This document shows, piece after piece, positions 1-8,586 of a stretch of 64,000 nt of DNA (position 1 is its first letter; each line of letters begins with the position of its first letter). Below the pieces are notes generated by a model. It saw nothing but the letters and a program-made list of their open reading frames with translations, did no database searches and was not told where the DNA came from. Position numbers and translations under genes: made by a program. This DNA is from CAVUQH01 sp963774445 (GTDB lineage: Bacteria > Myxococcota_A > Polyangia > Haliangiales > Haliangiaceae): the NCBI GenBank assembly GCA_963774445.1, contig CAVZFC010000029.1, forward strand, positions 62,001-126,000. The letters run 5' to 3'.

Positions 1-1943
1 AGAAGGGCTCGTACAATCCGTACGACGTCACCGTCGAGGTCGAGCCGCCGCGCAAGGAGGTCAACCGCCGCACCCTCAACACCGCCGACATCAGCAAGGT
101 GCCGGGCACCCTGGGCGATCCGGTGCTGGTGATCGAGAACCTGCCCGGCGTGGCCCGCACTCAGCCCGGGCAGATCGTCGTGCGCGGCTCGGGCCCGCAG
201 GACACCGGCGTCTTCATCGACGGCGCCATCGTCCCGCTCATCTACCACTTCGGCGGGCTCAAGAGCGTGCTGCCGTCGGAGGTGGTCGACAGCGTCGACT
301 TCTACCCCGGCAACTACTCGGTGCAATACGGCCGCGGCATGGGCGGCGTCTTCGACCTGCACATCAAGCGCCTGGAGCCCAAGCGGGTGCACGGCTCGGC
401 CGACATCAGCGTGCTCGACACGTCGCTCTATCTGGAGGTGCCCGTCGGCAAGCACGGCGCCGTCGCGGTGGCCGGCCGGCGCAGCTACGTCGGCTCGGTC
501 CTGGACGCGGTCATCCCCGCCGACTCCGGCATCGGCCTGATCAGCGCGCCCCGGTACTACGACTTCCAGGTGCTGGGCAACTGGCGCCCGGATCCGTCGC
601 AGGACGTGCGACTGCTGTTCCTCGGATCCGACGATCTGTTCGAGCTGCTGTTCGAGGACCCGTCCGAACAGGCCGGCACGGTGGCCAACTCCGGCAGCCT
701 GACCGCCAAGACCAGCTTTCAGCGGCTGATGGCCGAGTACCGCTACACGCCGAACAAGGAGCTGCAGAATCGCCTCAAGCTGTCGGTCGGCCGCGACCGG
801 ATCTTCTTCTCGGCGCTCGATGTCTTCAAGCTCGACATCACCCAGTACCTGTTCCAGCTGCGCGACACCGCCAGCGTGCAGATCAACCGGAACGTGCGCC
901 TGAGCGCCGGCGTTGACAGCCTGGCCGTCGCCTATCACGGCGAGGTGCTGGCGCCGCAGCCGCCGCGCGAGGGCCAACCGCAGGGCCAGTTCAACCCCGA
1001 CGACATCCGGTTCTCCCAGTTCGACGACACGGCGTTCGCCATAGCGCCGTTCGTCGAGGGCGAGCTGACCCTGGGTCCGGTGTCGCTGGTCCCCGGCCTG
1101 CGCATGGACTACTTCTCGCTGACCAACGAATTCAGCGTCGACCCGCGCATCGTCGCCCGCTGGGACGTCGGCAAGTTCGCCGCCAAGGCCGGCGCCGCCG
1201 TCGTCCACCAGGAGCCGCAGTTCGCCGAGGTCAACGTGGTCTTCGGCAACCCCGACCTGGGTCTGCAGAAGGCCTACCAGTACTCGGTCGGCGGCGAGTG
1301 GCGTCCGCTGCGCCAGCTGGGGCTCGACCTGACCCTCTTCTACAAGGACATGCGCGACCTGGTCAGCCCCAGCGACAAGTTCGTCGAGCGCAACGGCATG
1401 CAGGTGCCGGAGCGCTACGACAACCGCGGCACCGGCACGGTCTACGGCGCCGAGGTGTTCGCCGAGCACAAGTTCGCCAACAACTTGCGCGGCTGGCTCT
1501 CCTACACCCTGTCGCGAGCCAAGCGCCGCGACAACCCCGACAGCGACGAGCGGCTGTTCGACTACGACCAGACCCACATCCTCGCCGTGGTCGCCTCGTA
1601 CGTCCTGCCCAGGAACTGGGAGCTGGGCCTGCGCTGGCGCATCGTCACCGGCAGCCCGACCACACCGGTGATCGGCAGCGTCTTCGTCAACGAGCGCGAC
1701 GAGTACGTGCCGCTGTACGGCCAGACCAACTCCGGCCGGCTGCCCACGTTCCAGCAACTCGATCTGCGCGTGGACAAGACCTGGGTGTTCGACACCTGGA
1801 AGCTGGGCGGCTACATCAGCCTGCTCAACGCCTACAACTACGAGAACGTCGAGCAGATCACCTACAACTTCGACTACTCGCAGAAGGGATCGGTCAAGGG
1901 CTTGCCGATCATCCCGATCCTGGGCGTCAAGGGGGAGTGGTAG
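1..1943 (+). CDS. TonB-dependent receptor, 5' end outside window
   Basis: Outer-membrane beta-barrel receptor that would import a ligand using energy from TonB-ExbBD. The frame (codons starting at base 3) is open at the window edge, so the start, signal peptide and probably an N-terminal carboxypeptidase-like domain are missing; 646 residues are visible. The plug domain comes first, with the motifs ENLPGVARTQPGQIVVRGS, GVFIDGAIVPL and GNYSVQYGRGMGG. The rest alternates aromatic and charged residues like barrel strands and ends in a terminal Trp (GVKGEW). A two-component system follows on the same strand within about 50 bases and may respond to the same signal. The family is clear; the substrate cannot be told from sequence. 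Confidence 0.9.
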   Translation, partial: KGSYNPYDVTVEVEPPRKEVNRRTLNTADISKVPGTLGDPVLVIENLPGVARTQPGQIVVRGSGPQDTGVFIDGAIVPLIYHFGGLKSVLPSEVVDSVDFYPGNYSVQYGRGMGGVFDLHIKRLEPKRVHGSADISVLDTSLYLEVPVGKHGAVAVAGRRSYVGSVLDAVIPADSGIGLISAPRYYDFQVLGNWRPDPSQDVRLLFLGSDDLFELLFEDPSEQAGTVANSGSLTAKTSFQRLMAEYRYTPNKELQNRLKLSVGRDRIFFSALDVFKLDITQYLFQLRDTASVQINRNVRLSAGVDSLAVAYHGEVLAPQPPREGQPQGQFNPDDIRFSQFDDTAFAIAPFVEGELTLGPVSLVPGLRMDYFSLTNEFSVDPRIVARWDVGKFAAKAGAAVVHQEPQFAEVNVVFGNPDLGLQKAYQYSVGGEWRPLRQLGLDLTLFYKDMRDLVSPSDKFVERNGMQVPERYDNRGTGTVYGAEVFAEHKFANNLRGWLSYTLSRAKRRDNPDSDERLFDYDQTHILAVVASYVLPRNWELGLRWRIVTGSPTTPVIGSVFVNERDEYVPLYGQTNSGRLPTFQQLDLRVDKTWVFDTWKLGGYISLLNAYNYENVEQITYNFDYSQKGSVKGLPIIPILGVKGEW

Positions 1944-1990
1944 CGGGAGGTAATATGGCCGCAGGACCTGTCCAGATCGAGGAAGGCGGG

Positions 1991-2680
1991 ATGACCGGCA
2001 AGCGCATCCTCATCGTCGAGGACGATCTCAGGCTGGCCGCACTGGTGCGCGAATTCCTCCAGCGCAACGGCTTCGAGGTCCTGCTCGAGCACCGCGGTGA
2101 TCGCGCACTGGAGGTGATCCAGCGCGAGGCGCCCGACCTGGTGATCCTCGACATCATGCTGCCGGGCGTCGACGGCCTGACCATCTGCCGGCAGGCGCGG
2201 CCCAGCTACCGCGGACCGATCCTGATGCTGACGGCGCGCGGCGGCGAGGTCGACGAGATCATCGGCCTCGAGGTCGGCGCCGACGACTACGTGGCCAAGC
2301 CGGTGCGACCGCGGGTGCTCCTGGCGCGCATCCGCAGCCTGCTGCGGCGGATCGATCCGACCGCCGACGGCGCCCCCCGCCGGGTCGAGGTCGGCGCGCT
2401 GGTGGTCGACGCGGCCGCGCGCGCGGTCGAGCTCGACGGCCGCACGATCGATCTGACCACCGCCGAGTTCGACCTGCTCTTCTACATGGCGCTGCACGCG
2501 GGCGAGCCGGTCAGCCGCGACCAGCTGTCGCGCGCCCTGCGCGGCGTGCCGCATGACGGCGTTGACCGGACCATCGATCTGCGCGTCTCCTACCTGCGCA
2601 GCAAGCTGGGCGACGACGGCCGGCGCCCGGCGCTGATCAAGTCGGTGCGCGGCATAGGCTACCAGCTGGTGGTCGGATGA
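1991..2680 (+). CDS. OmpR/RstA-type response regulator
   Basis: DNA-binding response regulator of 229 residues. The receiver domain has the acidic pair D11-D12, phosphoacceptor D54 (VILDIMLPG), T81 and K103 (DDYVAKP). A winged-helix effector domain of OmpR type follows, ending in the usual RTIDLRVSYLRSKLGDD and VRGIGYQL motifs. I chose the ATG at 1991 because the protein then begins MTGKRILIVEDD, as is normal for the family, and GAGGAAGG precedes it. An in-frame ATG at 1955 has an even better GGAGG (1946-1950) and would add 12 residues, so the start is not settled. The stop overlaps the kinase start in ATGA, so the two are translationally coupled. Confidence 0.93.
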   Translation: MTGKRILIVEDDLRLAALVREFLQRNGFEVLLEHRGDRALEVIQREAPDLVILDIMLPGVDGLTICRQARPSYRGPILMLTARGGEVDEIIGLEVGADDYVAKPVRPRVLLARIRSLLRRIDPTADGAPRRVEVGALVVDAAARAVELDGRTIDLTTAEFDLLFYMALHAGEPVSRDQLSRALRGVPHDGVDRTIDLRVSYLRSKLGDDGRRPALIKSVRGIGYQLVVG

Positions 2681-3702
2681 GACTGTACGCCCGGGTCGCC
2701 ATCGGCATGATCCTGGCGATCATGCTGTCGGTGGCGGCGCTGGGCCTGCTGCGCCGCTTCGTCATCGCGCCAGAGCTGCGCCCGGAGGTGCCCGCGACCA
2801 TGCTGCTGGCCGCGATCGTGGTGCCAATCGCGGTGGCGGTGGTGGCGGCGATGGTGCTGGTGGTGCCGGTCACGCGCCGCTTGCGCGCGCTCGAGCGAAC
2901 CACCCGGCTCCTGGCCGGCGGCGATCTCGCGGCCCGCGCCGTGGTCGGGCCGCGAGATGCCATCGGCAACCTGGCCGAGCGCTTCAACCAGATGGCCTGC
3001 GAGATCCAGCAGCTCGTGGACAGCAAGCGCCAGCTCCTGCAGGCGGTCTCGCACGAGTTCCGCACCCCGACCTCGCGCATCCGCTTCGCCCTGGAGATGC
3101 TCGAGACCTCCCGCACCGACGACGAGCGCCGCGACATGCTGACCTCGATCGACGACAGCCTGGTCGAGATCGACGAGCTGGTCGACGAGCTTTTGACCTA
3201 CGTTCGCTTCGAGGGCACCACGCCCGAGCTGCCGACCGAGGAGCTCGATCCGCGCGGCGAGCTCGAGGCGATGGTCGCCTCGGTGCGCGGCCTGCGCCGC
3301 GAGGTCGAGGTCGAGATCACCGCCCACGACGAGGACGAGCCGACCCACATCGTGGCCAACCGCCGCTATTTCCGCCGCGCCCTGAGCAACCTGGTCCACA
3401 ACGCCGTGCGCCACGCCGAGAGCCGGGTCCGAATCGAGTACCAGCGCGTCGGCGATGACCTGGTGGTGCTGGTTCACGACGACGGGCCGGGCGTCCCGGC
3501 CGACCAGCGCGCCCACGTCTTCGAGCCGTTCGCCCGCCTGGACAACAGCCGCAGCCGCGACTCCGGCGGAGTCGGCCTGGGTCTTGCGATCGTCCAGCGG
3601 ATCCTCGAGTGGCACGGCGGCTCGGTCAACGTCGAGGATTCGTCGCCGCTGGGCGGCGCGATGTTCGTGTCGGTCTGGCCGACCCACGCCGCCGCTTCCT
3701 GA
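2677..3702 (+). CDS. Sensor histidine kinase, RstB-like, minimal periplasmic loop
   Basis: Membrane histidine kinase of 341 residues, partner of the response regulator it overlaps by four bases. Membrane helices lie at about 7-25 and 42-64. They are followed by HAMP, a HisKA domain with phosphoacceptor H126 (SHEFRTPTSRIRF) and a HATPase domain with N box NLVHNAVRHA, G1 DDGPGVP and G2 GVGLGLAIVQ. Only about 15 residues separate the two helices, so there is almost no periplasmic sensor domain; it may sense the membrane or work through a partner such as the TonB receptor upstream (inference). All catalytic boxes are present, so it should be active. Confidence 0.92.
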   Translation: MRLYARVAIGMILAIMLSVAALGLLRRFVIAPELRPEVPATMLLAAIVVPIAVAVVAAMVLVVPVTRRLRALERTTRLLAGGDLAARAVVGPRDAIGNLAERFNQMACEIQQLVDSKRQLLQAVSHEFRTPTSRIRFALEMLETSRTDDERRDMLTSIDDSLVEIDELVDELLTYVRFEGTTPELPTEELDPRGELEAMVASVRGLRREVEVEITAHDEDEPTHIVANRRYFRRALSNLVHNAVRHAESRVRIEYQRVGDDLVVLVHDDGPGVPADQRAHVFEPFARLDNSRSRDSGGVGLGLAIVQRILEWHGGSVNVEDSSPLGGAMFVSVWPTHAAAS

Positions 3703-3805
3703 CCGCGCCGCCGGCGCGCTGGCCCCACCGACAATCGACCACGCCGCGAGGTTCTCGGCACAAATCGAAGCGCACCGAGCCACTACCGGTGGTATATCGT
3801 GGGGC

Positions 3806-4138
3806 ATGTCCCAGACCCCATGGACGCGCCTCGCTGCGCGATTGATCGATCGATGGCAGCGCGAGGAAGCCGTGGCCGTCGGCCCCAGCGTGGAAAAGCT
3901 CGTCGAAGATCTCGGTGATTGGCTGGGATCTCACGCCGGTCAGCCCGATCTGGGCGTGCAGCTGGGCGAGTGGCTGGTGAACAACCGCGTGGTCGAGGAC
4001 GTCTTCGCCGACGACGAGACGCTCGAGGCAACAGTGCTCGACGAGGCGGCCAAGGCCAAGGAGAAGGTCGGCGCCCCGCTGCCGGACGAGCCCGAAGACG
4101 ACGACGACCTAGCCGGTGACGCCGACGACGAACTTTAG
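3806..4138 (+). CDS. Hypothetical protein with acidic C-terminus
   Basis: A 110-residue protein that I do not recognise. It begins MSQTPWTRLAARLIDRWQRE, is helical and amphipathic in the middle (GDWLGSHAG, GEWLVNNRVVEDVF) and ends in a very acidic tail (EPEDDDDLAGDADDEL). There is no signal peptide or membrane segment. No Shine-Dalgarno is seen, but an extended -10 box (TGG-TATATC, box 3793-3798) ends 7 nt before the ATG, as expected for a leaderless message. The last 30 bases overlap the convergent methyltransferase gene, so its acidic tail shares sequence with that gene's 3' end. Codon use matches the neighbours, which supports a real gene. Confidence 0.65.
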   Translation: MSQTPWTRLAARLIDRWQREEAVAVGPSVEKLVEDLGDWLGSHAGQPDLGVQLGEWLVNNRVVEDVFADDETLEATVLDEAAKAKEKVGAPLPDEPEDDDDLAGDADDEL

Positions 4139-5365
4139 GTAGTTGCCCTCGGGGAACGCGGGCGAGGTCGGGAAGTCGGCGGGCAGGCCGCGGCGCTCGA
4201 CGATGCGCAGCTCGGTGCCGGCGCGCAGGGCGCCCTCGGCCAGGGCCATGTCGAACTCGGCCTGGCCCAGCTTGTGCGTGGCCGACGCCGCGGCCAGGAT
4301 GCCGCCCGGCTCGAGCACGTCGAGGGCGGCGCCGACCAGCTCCGGATAATCCTTGACCGCGCTCCACGGCTTGCCACCGCGGGATCCGGAGGCGAACGCC
4401 GGTGGATCGATGATCACCAGGTCGAAGCGCCGCCGCCGCTCGCGCCAGCGGGCCAGCACCTTGAAGGCGTCGCCGGCGACGAGCTCGGGCTTCTCCGGAT
4501 CGAAGCCGTTGAGGGCGAAGTTCTTGCGCGCGCGGGCGTGGGCTTTTTGCGCCACGTCGACCGCGGTGACCTCGGTGGCACCGCCGTGCTGGGCGTAAAC
4601 GCTGATGGCGCCGGTGTAGCTGAACAGATTGAGCACCCGGCGGCCCTTGGCCCAGCGGGCAATCGACGCCCGGCCCTCGCGCAAGTCGCCGAACAATCCG
4701 GTCGACAGCGGTGCGGTGACGTCGACCCAAAAACGCAGATCGTCCTCGCGCACCTCGATCTCGACCGGCGCCGGCCCACCGCGCATGAGGTCGGCGCCCT
4801 GTCGCGGCGCGGACTCGCCGGCGAGCGAGCGAAAACGCCGCTGCTCGTAGATGCCGTCGGGCGACAGCGCCGCCTCGATCGCGTCGTACAGCGGCTCGCG
4901 GAAGCGCTCGACCGCCGGGGTGAACATCTGCACGACGACGAAGGTCTCGTAGCGGTTGACGAAGATGCCGGGCATGCCGTCGGCCTCGCCGTTGACCAGG
5001 CGCAGGCAGCCGAGACGGTCGAAGTCGAACAGCTGTCGGCGCAGCGCGACGGCGCGATCCACGCGCGCGCGAATCAGGGCGGCATCGACCGGGCACCCGC
5101 GTTCGCGGCTCATCACCCGCACGGCGATGGCGGTGTCGCCGTCATAGAAGCCGTGGCCGACGAACTCGCCGTCCCAATCGACCAGCTCGATTGGATCACC
5201 CGGCTCCTCGCGCAGGACGCGCGGCCCGACCGCCTCGCGATAGACCCAGGGATGGCCGGCGCGAACCCGGCGGGCGACGTCGTGCTGGAGGCGCACGGTA
5301 CCCTTGCGGACGATCGGTCCGCTGCGGCGCCGCCGGGGTCCTCGGGACTGGGGTGGTTTGGCCAT
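4109..5365 (-). CDS. RlmI-type class I SAM-dependent rRNA methyltransferase
   Basis: Probable 23S rRNA (cytosine-5) methyltransferase of the RlmI/RlmK family, 418 residues. The first 20 residues are a basic tail (RRRRSG). A PUA-like RNA-binding domain follows at about 20-100 (ARRVRAGHPWVYREAVG), then a linker domain and the Rossmann methyltransferase domain. SAM-binding motif LNLFSYTGAISVYA lies near 245-258 and IIDPPAF near 318-324. The length is close to E. coli RlmI (about 396). GAGGAG lies 10 nt before the ATG. The 3' end overlaps the convergent small acidic gene by 30 bases. The family call is firm; the exact target nucleotide is inferred from the family. Confidence 0.88.
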   Translation of the reverse strand: MAKPPQSRGPRRRRSGPIVRKGTVRLQHDVARRVRAGHPWVYREAVGPRVLREEPGDPIELVDWDGEFVGHGFYDGDTAIAVRVMSRERGCPVDAALIRARVDRAVALRRQLFDFDRLGCLRLVNGEADGMPGIFVNRYETFVVVQMFTPAVERFREPLYDAIEAALSPDGIYEQRRFRSLAGESAPRQGADLMRGGPAPVEIEVREDDLRFWVDVTAPLSTGLFGDLREGRASIARWAKGRRVLNLFSYTGAISVYAQHGGATEVTAVDVAQKAHARARKNFALNGFDPEKPELVAGDAFKVLARWRERRRRFDLVIIDPPAFASGSRGGKPWSAVKDYPELVGAALDVLEPGGILAAASATHKLGQAEFDMALAEGALRAGTELRIVERRGLPADFPTSPAFPEGNYLKFVVGVTG

Positions 5366-5548
5366 CGTCGTACTGCTCCTCGGGTCCGGCGCCCCACATA
5401 CCCGAAGCGCATGTATTCTTCAATAGTTCCCGCGCAAAGGGGCCGGGCCGGCCCGCGGACATGGGGGCCCTGGGTATTACCTGTACCCACCCTCACCCAA
5501 ATACGCTAGTATTCGCGGCGTTTTCGACGTAGGGGGATCACCTGACCG
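5366..5548. promoter_or_regulatory. Divergent intergenic region with candidate promoter for the MshEN-like gene
   Basis: This 183-base gap separates the divergent methyltransferase and MshEN-like genes. It is less GC-rich than the coding DNA. A candidate -10 box TAGTAT (5507-5512) for the rightward gene would leave a leader of about 30 bases containing AGGGGG (5531-5536) before the ATG at 5549. The matching -35 (TACCCA, 17-base spacing) is weak. No terminator or RNA gene is evident. Confidence 0.35.
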
Positions 5549-5782
5549 ATGAGCACGACCGCGCCCGCTAGACTCGACCTCCAGCCGATTCGCTTCGGCG
5601 AGTTTCTCTACGAGCAGCAGCTTCTCACCGACGAGCAGCTGTTGGACGTGTTGGCAGACCACTGGTCCAACGGCGGTCGCATCGGCAAGGCCGTCACCCG
5701 GCGCGGGATCCTCAGCCCGTCCGAGGTCGAGCGACAAGCGCGGCTCTACCACGGGTTGGACGTGATAGAAATCACCGCGTAA
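5549..5782 (+). CDS. Stand-alone MshEN-like (type II/IV secretion ATPase N-terminal) protein
   Basis: A 77-residue soluble protein. Residues 14-74 align by eye with the start of PilB encoded at 9660: RFGEFLYEQQLLTDEQL against RLGELLVREKVISLQQL, then GGRIGKAVTRRGIL against GKRLGIALSKLGYV, then the Tyr-Leu-Ile end. This is the GspE/MshE N-terminal (MshEN) fold, which in several secretion and pilus ATPases binds c-di-GMP. No ATPase domain is attached. AGGGGG lies 12 nt before the ATG. It could be a free c-di-GMP-binding or PilB-competing adaptor (inference). The gene is complete at both ends, not a broken ATPase: downstream sequence shows no motor domain in any frame. Confidence 0.72.
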   Translation: MSTTAPARLDLQPIRFGEFLYEQQLLTDEQLLDVLADHWSNGGRIGKAVTRRGILSPSEVERQARLYHGLDVIEITA

Positions 5783-5866
5783 TCCCGACGATCCGCTCTC
5801 GATACCCAACAAAGCGCTATGCTGACGAGTCGCATGTGCGCGAGTCTCGAGCCGCGGAGGTAAGTG

Positions 5867-7114
5867 ATGGCCGCAGACGATCACAAGGAAGGGCGCAAGG
5901 AAGTGGAGGCGATGCAGACCGAGACCAGCAGCAGTAACGGTACCCGGAACGGGCGCTCCAAGCGGCCGTCGGCGCTCATGCGTGTGGCCAACACCATCGG
6001 CGCCGACAAGAACGTCGAGACCTCCCTCGAGGAGTTCATCGCCCGCGCAAACGCCACCCTGGTCGAAATGGATGGCTGGGGGCTGGAGGCCGAGCAAGCC
6101 GCCGCCCAGGAAGCCGCGCGCAAGCAGGCCGAGGAAGAGGCCTTCGTCGCCATGAAGCAGGCGACCGAGCAGGCGGCCCGCGAGCTGGAGGTGATGCGCA
6201 GTCAGTCGGCGCAGAGCACCCATGCGCTCAGCGCCCGCGCGGCAAAGGCCGAGGCGCGCGTGGTCGAGCTCGAGCAACGCCTGGCCCAGGCGGCCTCCGC
6301 CGACAGCTCGGGAGCGACGGCCAACGTCGCCCTAGAGGCCCGCGTGGCCGAGCTGGAGGCCAATCTGGCCGAATCAGAGGCGCGGACGAAGAAAGCCATG
6401 GCCCAGGCCAAGAAGGCGGCCGTGCAGCTCCAGACCAAGAGCCAGCAGCTGGCCACGCCGGTCGGCGCCGTCGATTTTGCCGCACCTTCCACGTCGCGGT
6501 CGCTGCCGGTCGCCTGGATCGCCGGCGCGTTCGTCGGCGGGCTGGCGATCATGTTCGTCGTTTCCAAGTTGATGGGCGGCAGCAGCACCAAGGATGAAAC
6601 CGCTGCGCAACAGCCGACGCCGACCGCCGCGCCCGCACAGGCCGCGCCGGCGCCGGTGGTGCAGCCCGCGCCGCCAGTCGTCGAGCCGGTCGTCGTCGCC
6701 GAAGAGCCCGCCGCTGCGCCGGCCGACGAGGCGGCGGCAGCCGACGACGGCGCTGGCGACGAGCTCGTCGCCGACGACGAGGCCGCGCCGGCCGCCGATG
6801 TGGCGCCGGCCGAGCCGGAGCCGGCGGTGGCCGTCCCGGAGCCGGCCCCGGCACCAACGAATAAGAGTGTCAGCGCGAGCACCAGCTCGAAGAAGAGTGT
6901 TTCGCGCTCGACGCACCGGGCGAGCCATCGTTCGAAGAGTCGCTCGACGCATCGCCCGACCCGACGAGCGACGCGCTCCTCGAGCAAGAAGTCGTCTGGA
7001 GGCTACGTAGACCCATTTGGGTCCGGTGGCTCGGCGGCCAAAAAGCGGGCGACCAAGAAGAAGACGACCAAGAAGAAGAAGAAGTCGGGGTACGTCGATC
7101 CATTCGCCTCATGA
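5867..7114 (+). CDS. Membrane-anchored coiled-coil protein with repeated GYVDPF tail
   Basis: A 415-residue protein of unknown function. The N-terminal half is Ala/Glu-rich coiled coil (about 60-190). One membrane helix follows near 210-232 (VAWIAGAFVGGLAIMFVVSK), then about 110 residues of Pro/Ala/Glu spacer. The tail is very basic (Lys/Arg/Ser/His-rich) and carries GYVDPF twice, once near the end and once at the very end. It resembles proteins that span envelope layers or bind acidic partners. An in-frame GTG at 5864 exists, but ATG 5867 has GGAGG at the better spacing of 6. A candidate TATGCT box lies at 5818-5823. A strong terminator follows the gene. Confidence 0.75.
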   Translation: MAADDHKEGRKEVEAMQTETSSSNGTRNGRSKRPSALMRVANTIGADKNVETSLEEFIARANATLVEMDGWGLEAEQAAAQEAARKQAEEEAFVAMKQATEQAARELEVMRSQSAQSTHALSARAAKAEARVVELEQRLAQAASADSSGATANVALEARVAELEANLAESEARTKKAMAQAKKAAVQLQTKSQQLATPVGAVDFAAPSTSRSLPVAWIAGAFVGGLAIMFVVSKLMGGSSTKDETAAQQPTPTAAPAQAAPAPVVQPAPPVVEPVVVAEEPAAAPADEAAAADDGAGDELVADDEAAPAADVAPAEPEPAVAVPEPAPAPTNKSVSASTSSKKSVSRSTHRASHRSKSRSTHRPTRRATRSSSKKSSGGYVDPFGSGGSAAKKRATKKKTTKKKKKSGYVDPFAS

Positions 7115-7144
7115 CGCGCCTCGCGCGCTGTGTTAAAGACCGGG

Positions 7145-7183
7145 CCCGGACGCGCCACAGGCGCCTCCGGGTCGCTTTTTTTT
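7145..7183 (+). terminator. Rho-independent terminator after the GYVDPF protein gene
   Basis: Stem CCCGGA-C-GCGCC (7145-7156) pairs with GGCGC-C-TCCGGG (7160-7171) around an ACA loop, with one C:C mismatch. It is followed by TCGC and eight T residues (7176-7183). It sits 30 bases past the stop codon. This is the clearest intrinsic terminator I found in the window. Confidence 0.85.
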
Positions 7184-7211
7184 AGAGTCGGTATTGGCGG
7201 GAGGAACCCCG

Positions 7212-8585
7212 GTGATCACACGCAAGCTCATCTTCGCGTTCGCGCTCCTCGTGGCGGTGCCACGGGTGGCGTGGGCGCAGGACCAGGACAAGCCACCGCC
7301 CGACGAGTCGACGGACAAGTCGCCCGACGAGTCGCCGCCGCCGAAGCCTGCACCGGAGGCGCCCACGGCCGAGGATCTGGAGAAGGCCAAGGCCGCCTAC
7401 ATCGAGGGCAAGCGCCTGATCGAGGACGAGCACGACATCCAGGGCGGCGTCGCCAAGTTCAAGCAGAGCTATCGCCTGTCGCGCAATCCGCTGCTCCTCT
7501 ACAACATCGGCTTCGCCCTCGACTCGCTCAAGGACCAGGAGGGCGCGCTCATCTACTACAAGAAGTTCCTCAGCGACACCGCCGACGGCGCGCCCAACCG
7601 CGACCTGGCCGCCGAGCGGGTCAAGGTGCTCAATCGTCAGGCCGACGCCGACGCGATGTTCAGCGGCACAGCGGCGGCAGGCAGCGAGGCAACTGGCACG
7701 GAGACCACCGGCACGGAGACCACCGGCAAGACCGCGCCGCCCCCGGCGCCGGCCAAGCACAAGACGGTCACCGAGTTCGAGCACCGCGTCGTCGAGGAGG
7801 CACCGCCGGGCAAGCCGCTCGACCTCAGCGCCTTCGTACCCGAGTCAGCCCACTGGCAGCTGACGCTCTACTATCGCACCGCTGGCCGCTCGAAGTTCTC
7901 CAGCACGCCGATGCGGCCGCGCTACAACGAGTTGGTGGGGCGCATCCCGGCCTCGGCGATGCACGGCAACACCATCCAGTACTACATCGAGGCGCGCGAT
8001 CCGCAGGGCAAGGTGATCGGCCGCTCTGGCCACGCCACCAGCCCCAACCTGGTGTTCATCGACCCGTCGGCCAAGCCGCAGTTCTACCCCGACATCGAGG
8101 GCGGCGACACGGTCGAGGCCGGCGCCGACAACGACGCCGGTGGCGCGATGCTGGGCAACAGCGGCAACCCGACCGGGCCAAGCGATCAGCCGCGCAACCT
8201 CGAGACCTACACCCGCTGGGGGACCACCGCCGGCGCGGGCGCCTTCCTCACCATGGCAGTCACCTTCTACTTCATCGCGTCGGACGCCAACTCCGGCCTC
8301 GAGGGAGAAGCGTTCTCGTCGAACAACGAAAACTGCCCGATGGGCCCGCCCTGCCGCTCGTTCTCCGACGCGCAGAAGACGCTGCAGAGCCGCGGCCAGA
8401 CCTTCGAAACCTTGACCAACGTCATGCTGATCTCCGGCGTCGTCACCGCTGGCGCCGCCGGTTATCTCTGGTACCGCGAGTACGAGCGCAACAAAGAGCA
8501 CGCCCGCACCTCCGGCCACCGCGTGGTCGTCACTCCGGCCGTCGGTCCCGGCTTCATCGGCGGCGCCGCCGCTCTGAGGTTCTGA
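7212..8585 (+). CDS. Secreted TPR-like protein with C-terminal membrane segments
   Basis: An exported protein of about 457 residues. The signal peptide ends near PRVAWAQD and is followed by a Pro/Asp/Ser linker. A TPR-like region at about 50-125 (KAAYIEGKRLIED, KFKQSYRLSRNPLLLYNIG) resembles tetratricopeptide proteins common in myxobacteria. A Thr/Gly linker follows (TGTETTGTETTG), then a beta-rich domain and two hydrophobic helices in the last third (FLTMAVTFYFIAS, VMLISGVVTAGAAGYLWY). I chose GTG at 7212 because GGAGG (7199-7203) lies 8 nt upstream; a TTG at 7194 is also in frame. The stop is one base from the next gene's ATG (TGAGATG), indicating an operon. The role is unknown. Confidence 0.78.
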   Translation: MITRKLIFAFALLVAVPRVAWAQDQDKPPPDESTDKSPDESPPPKPAPEAPTAEDLEKAKAAYIEGKRLIEDEHDIQGGVAKFKQSYRLSRNPLLLYNIGFALDSLKDQEGALIYYKKFLSDTADGAPNRDLAAERVKVLNRQADADAMFSGTAAAGSEATGTETTGTETTGKTAPPPAPAKHKTVTEFEHRVVEEAPPGKPLDLSAFVPESAHWQLTLYYRTAGRSKFSSTPMRPRYNELVGRIPASAMHGNTIQYYIEARDPQGKVIGRSGHATSPNLVFIDPSAKPQFYPDIEGGDTVEAGADNDAGGAMLGNSGNPTGPSDQPRNLETYTRWGTTAGAGAFLTMAVTFYFIASDANSGLEGEAFSSNNENCPMGPPCRSFSDAQKTLQSRGQTFETLTNVMLISGVVTAGAAGYLWYREYERNKEHARTSGHRVVVTPAVGPGFIGGAAALRF

Positions 8586-8586
8586 G

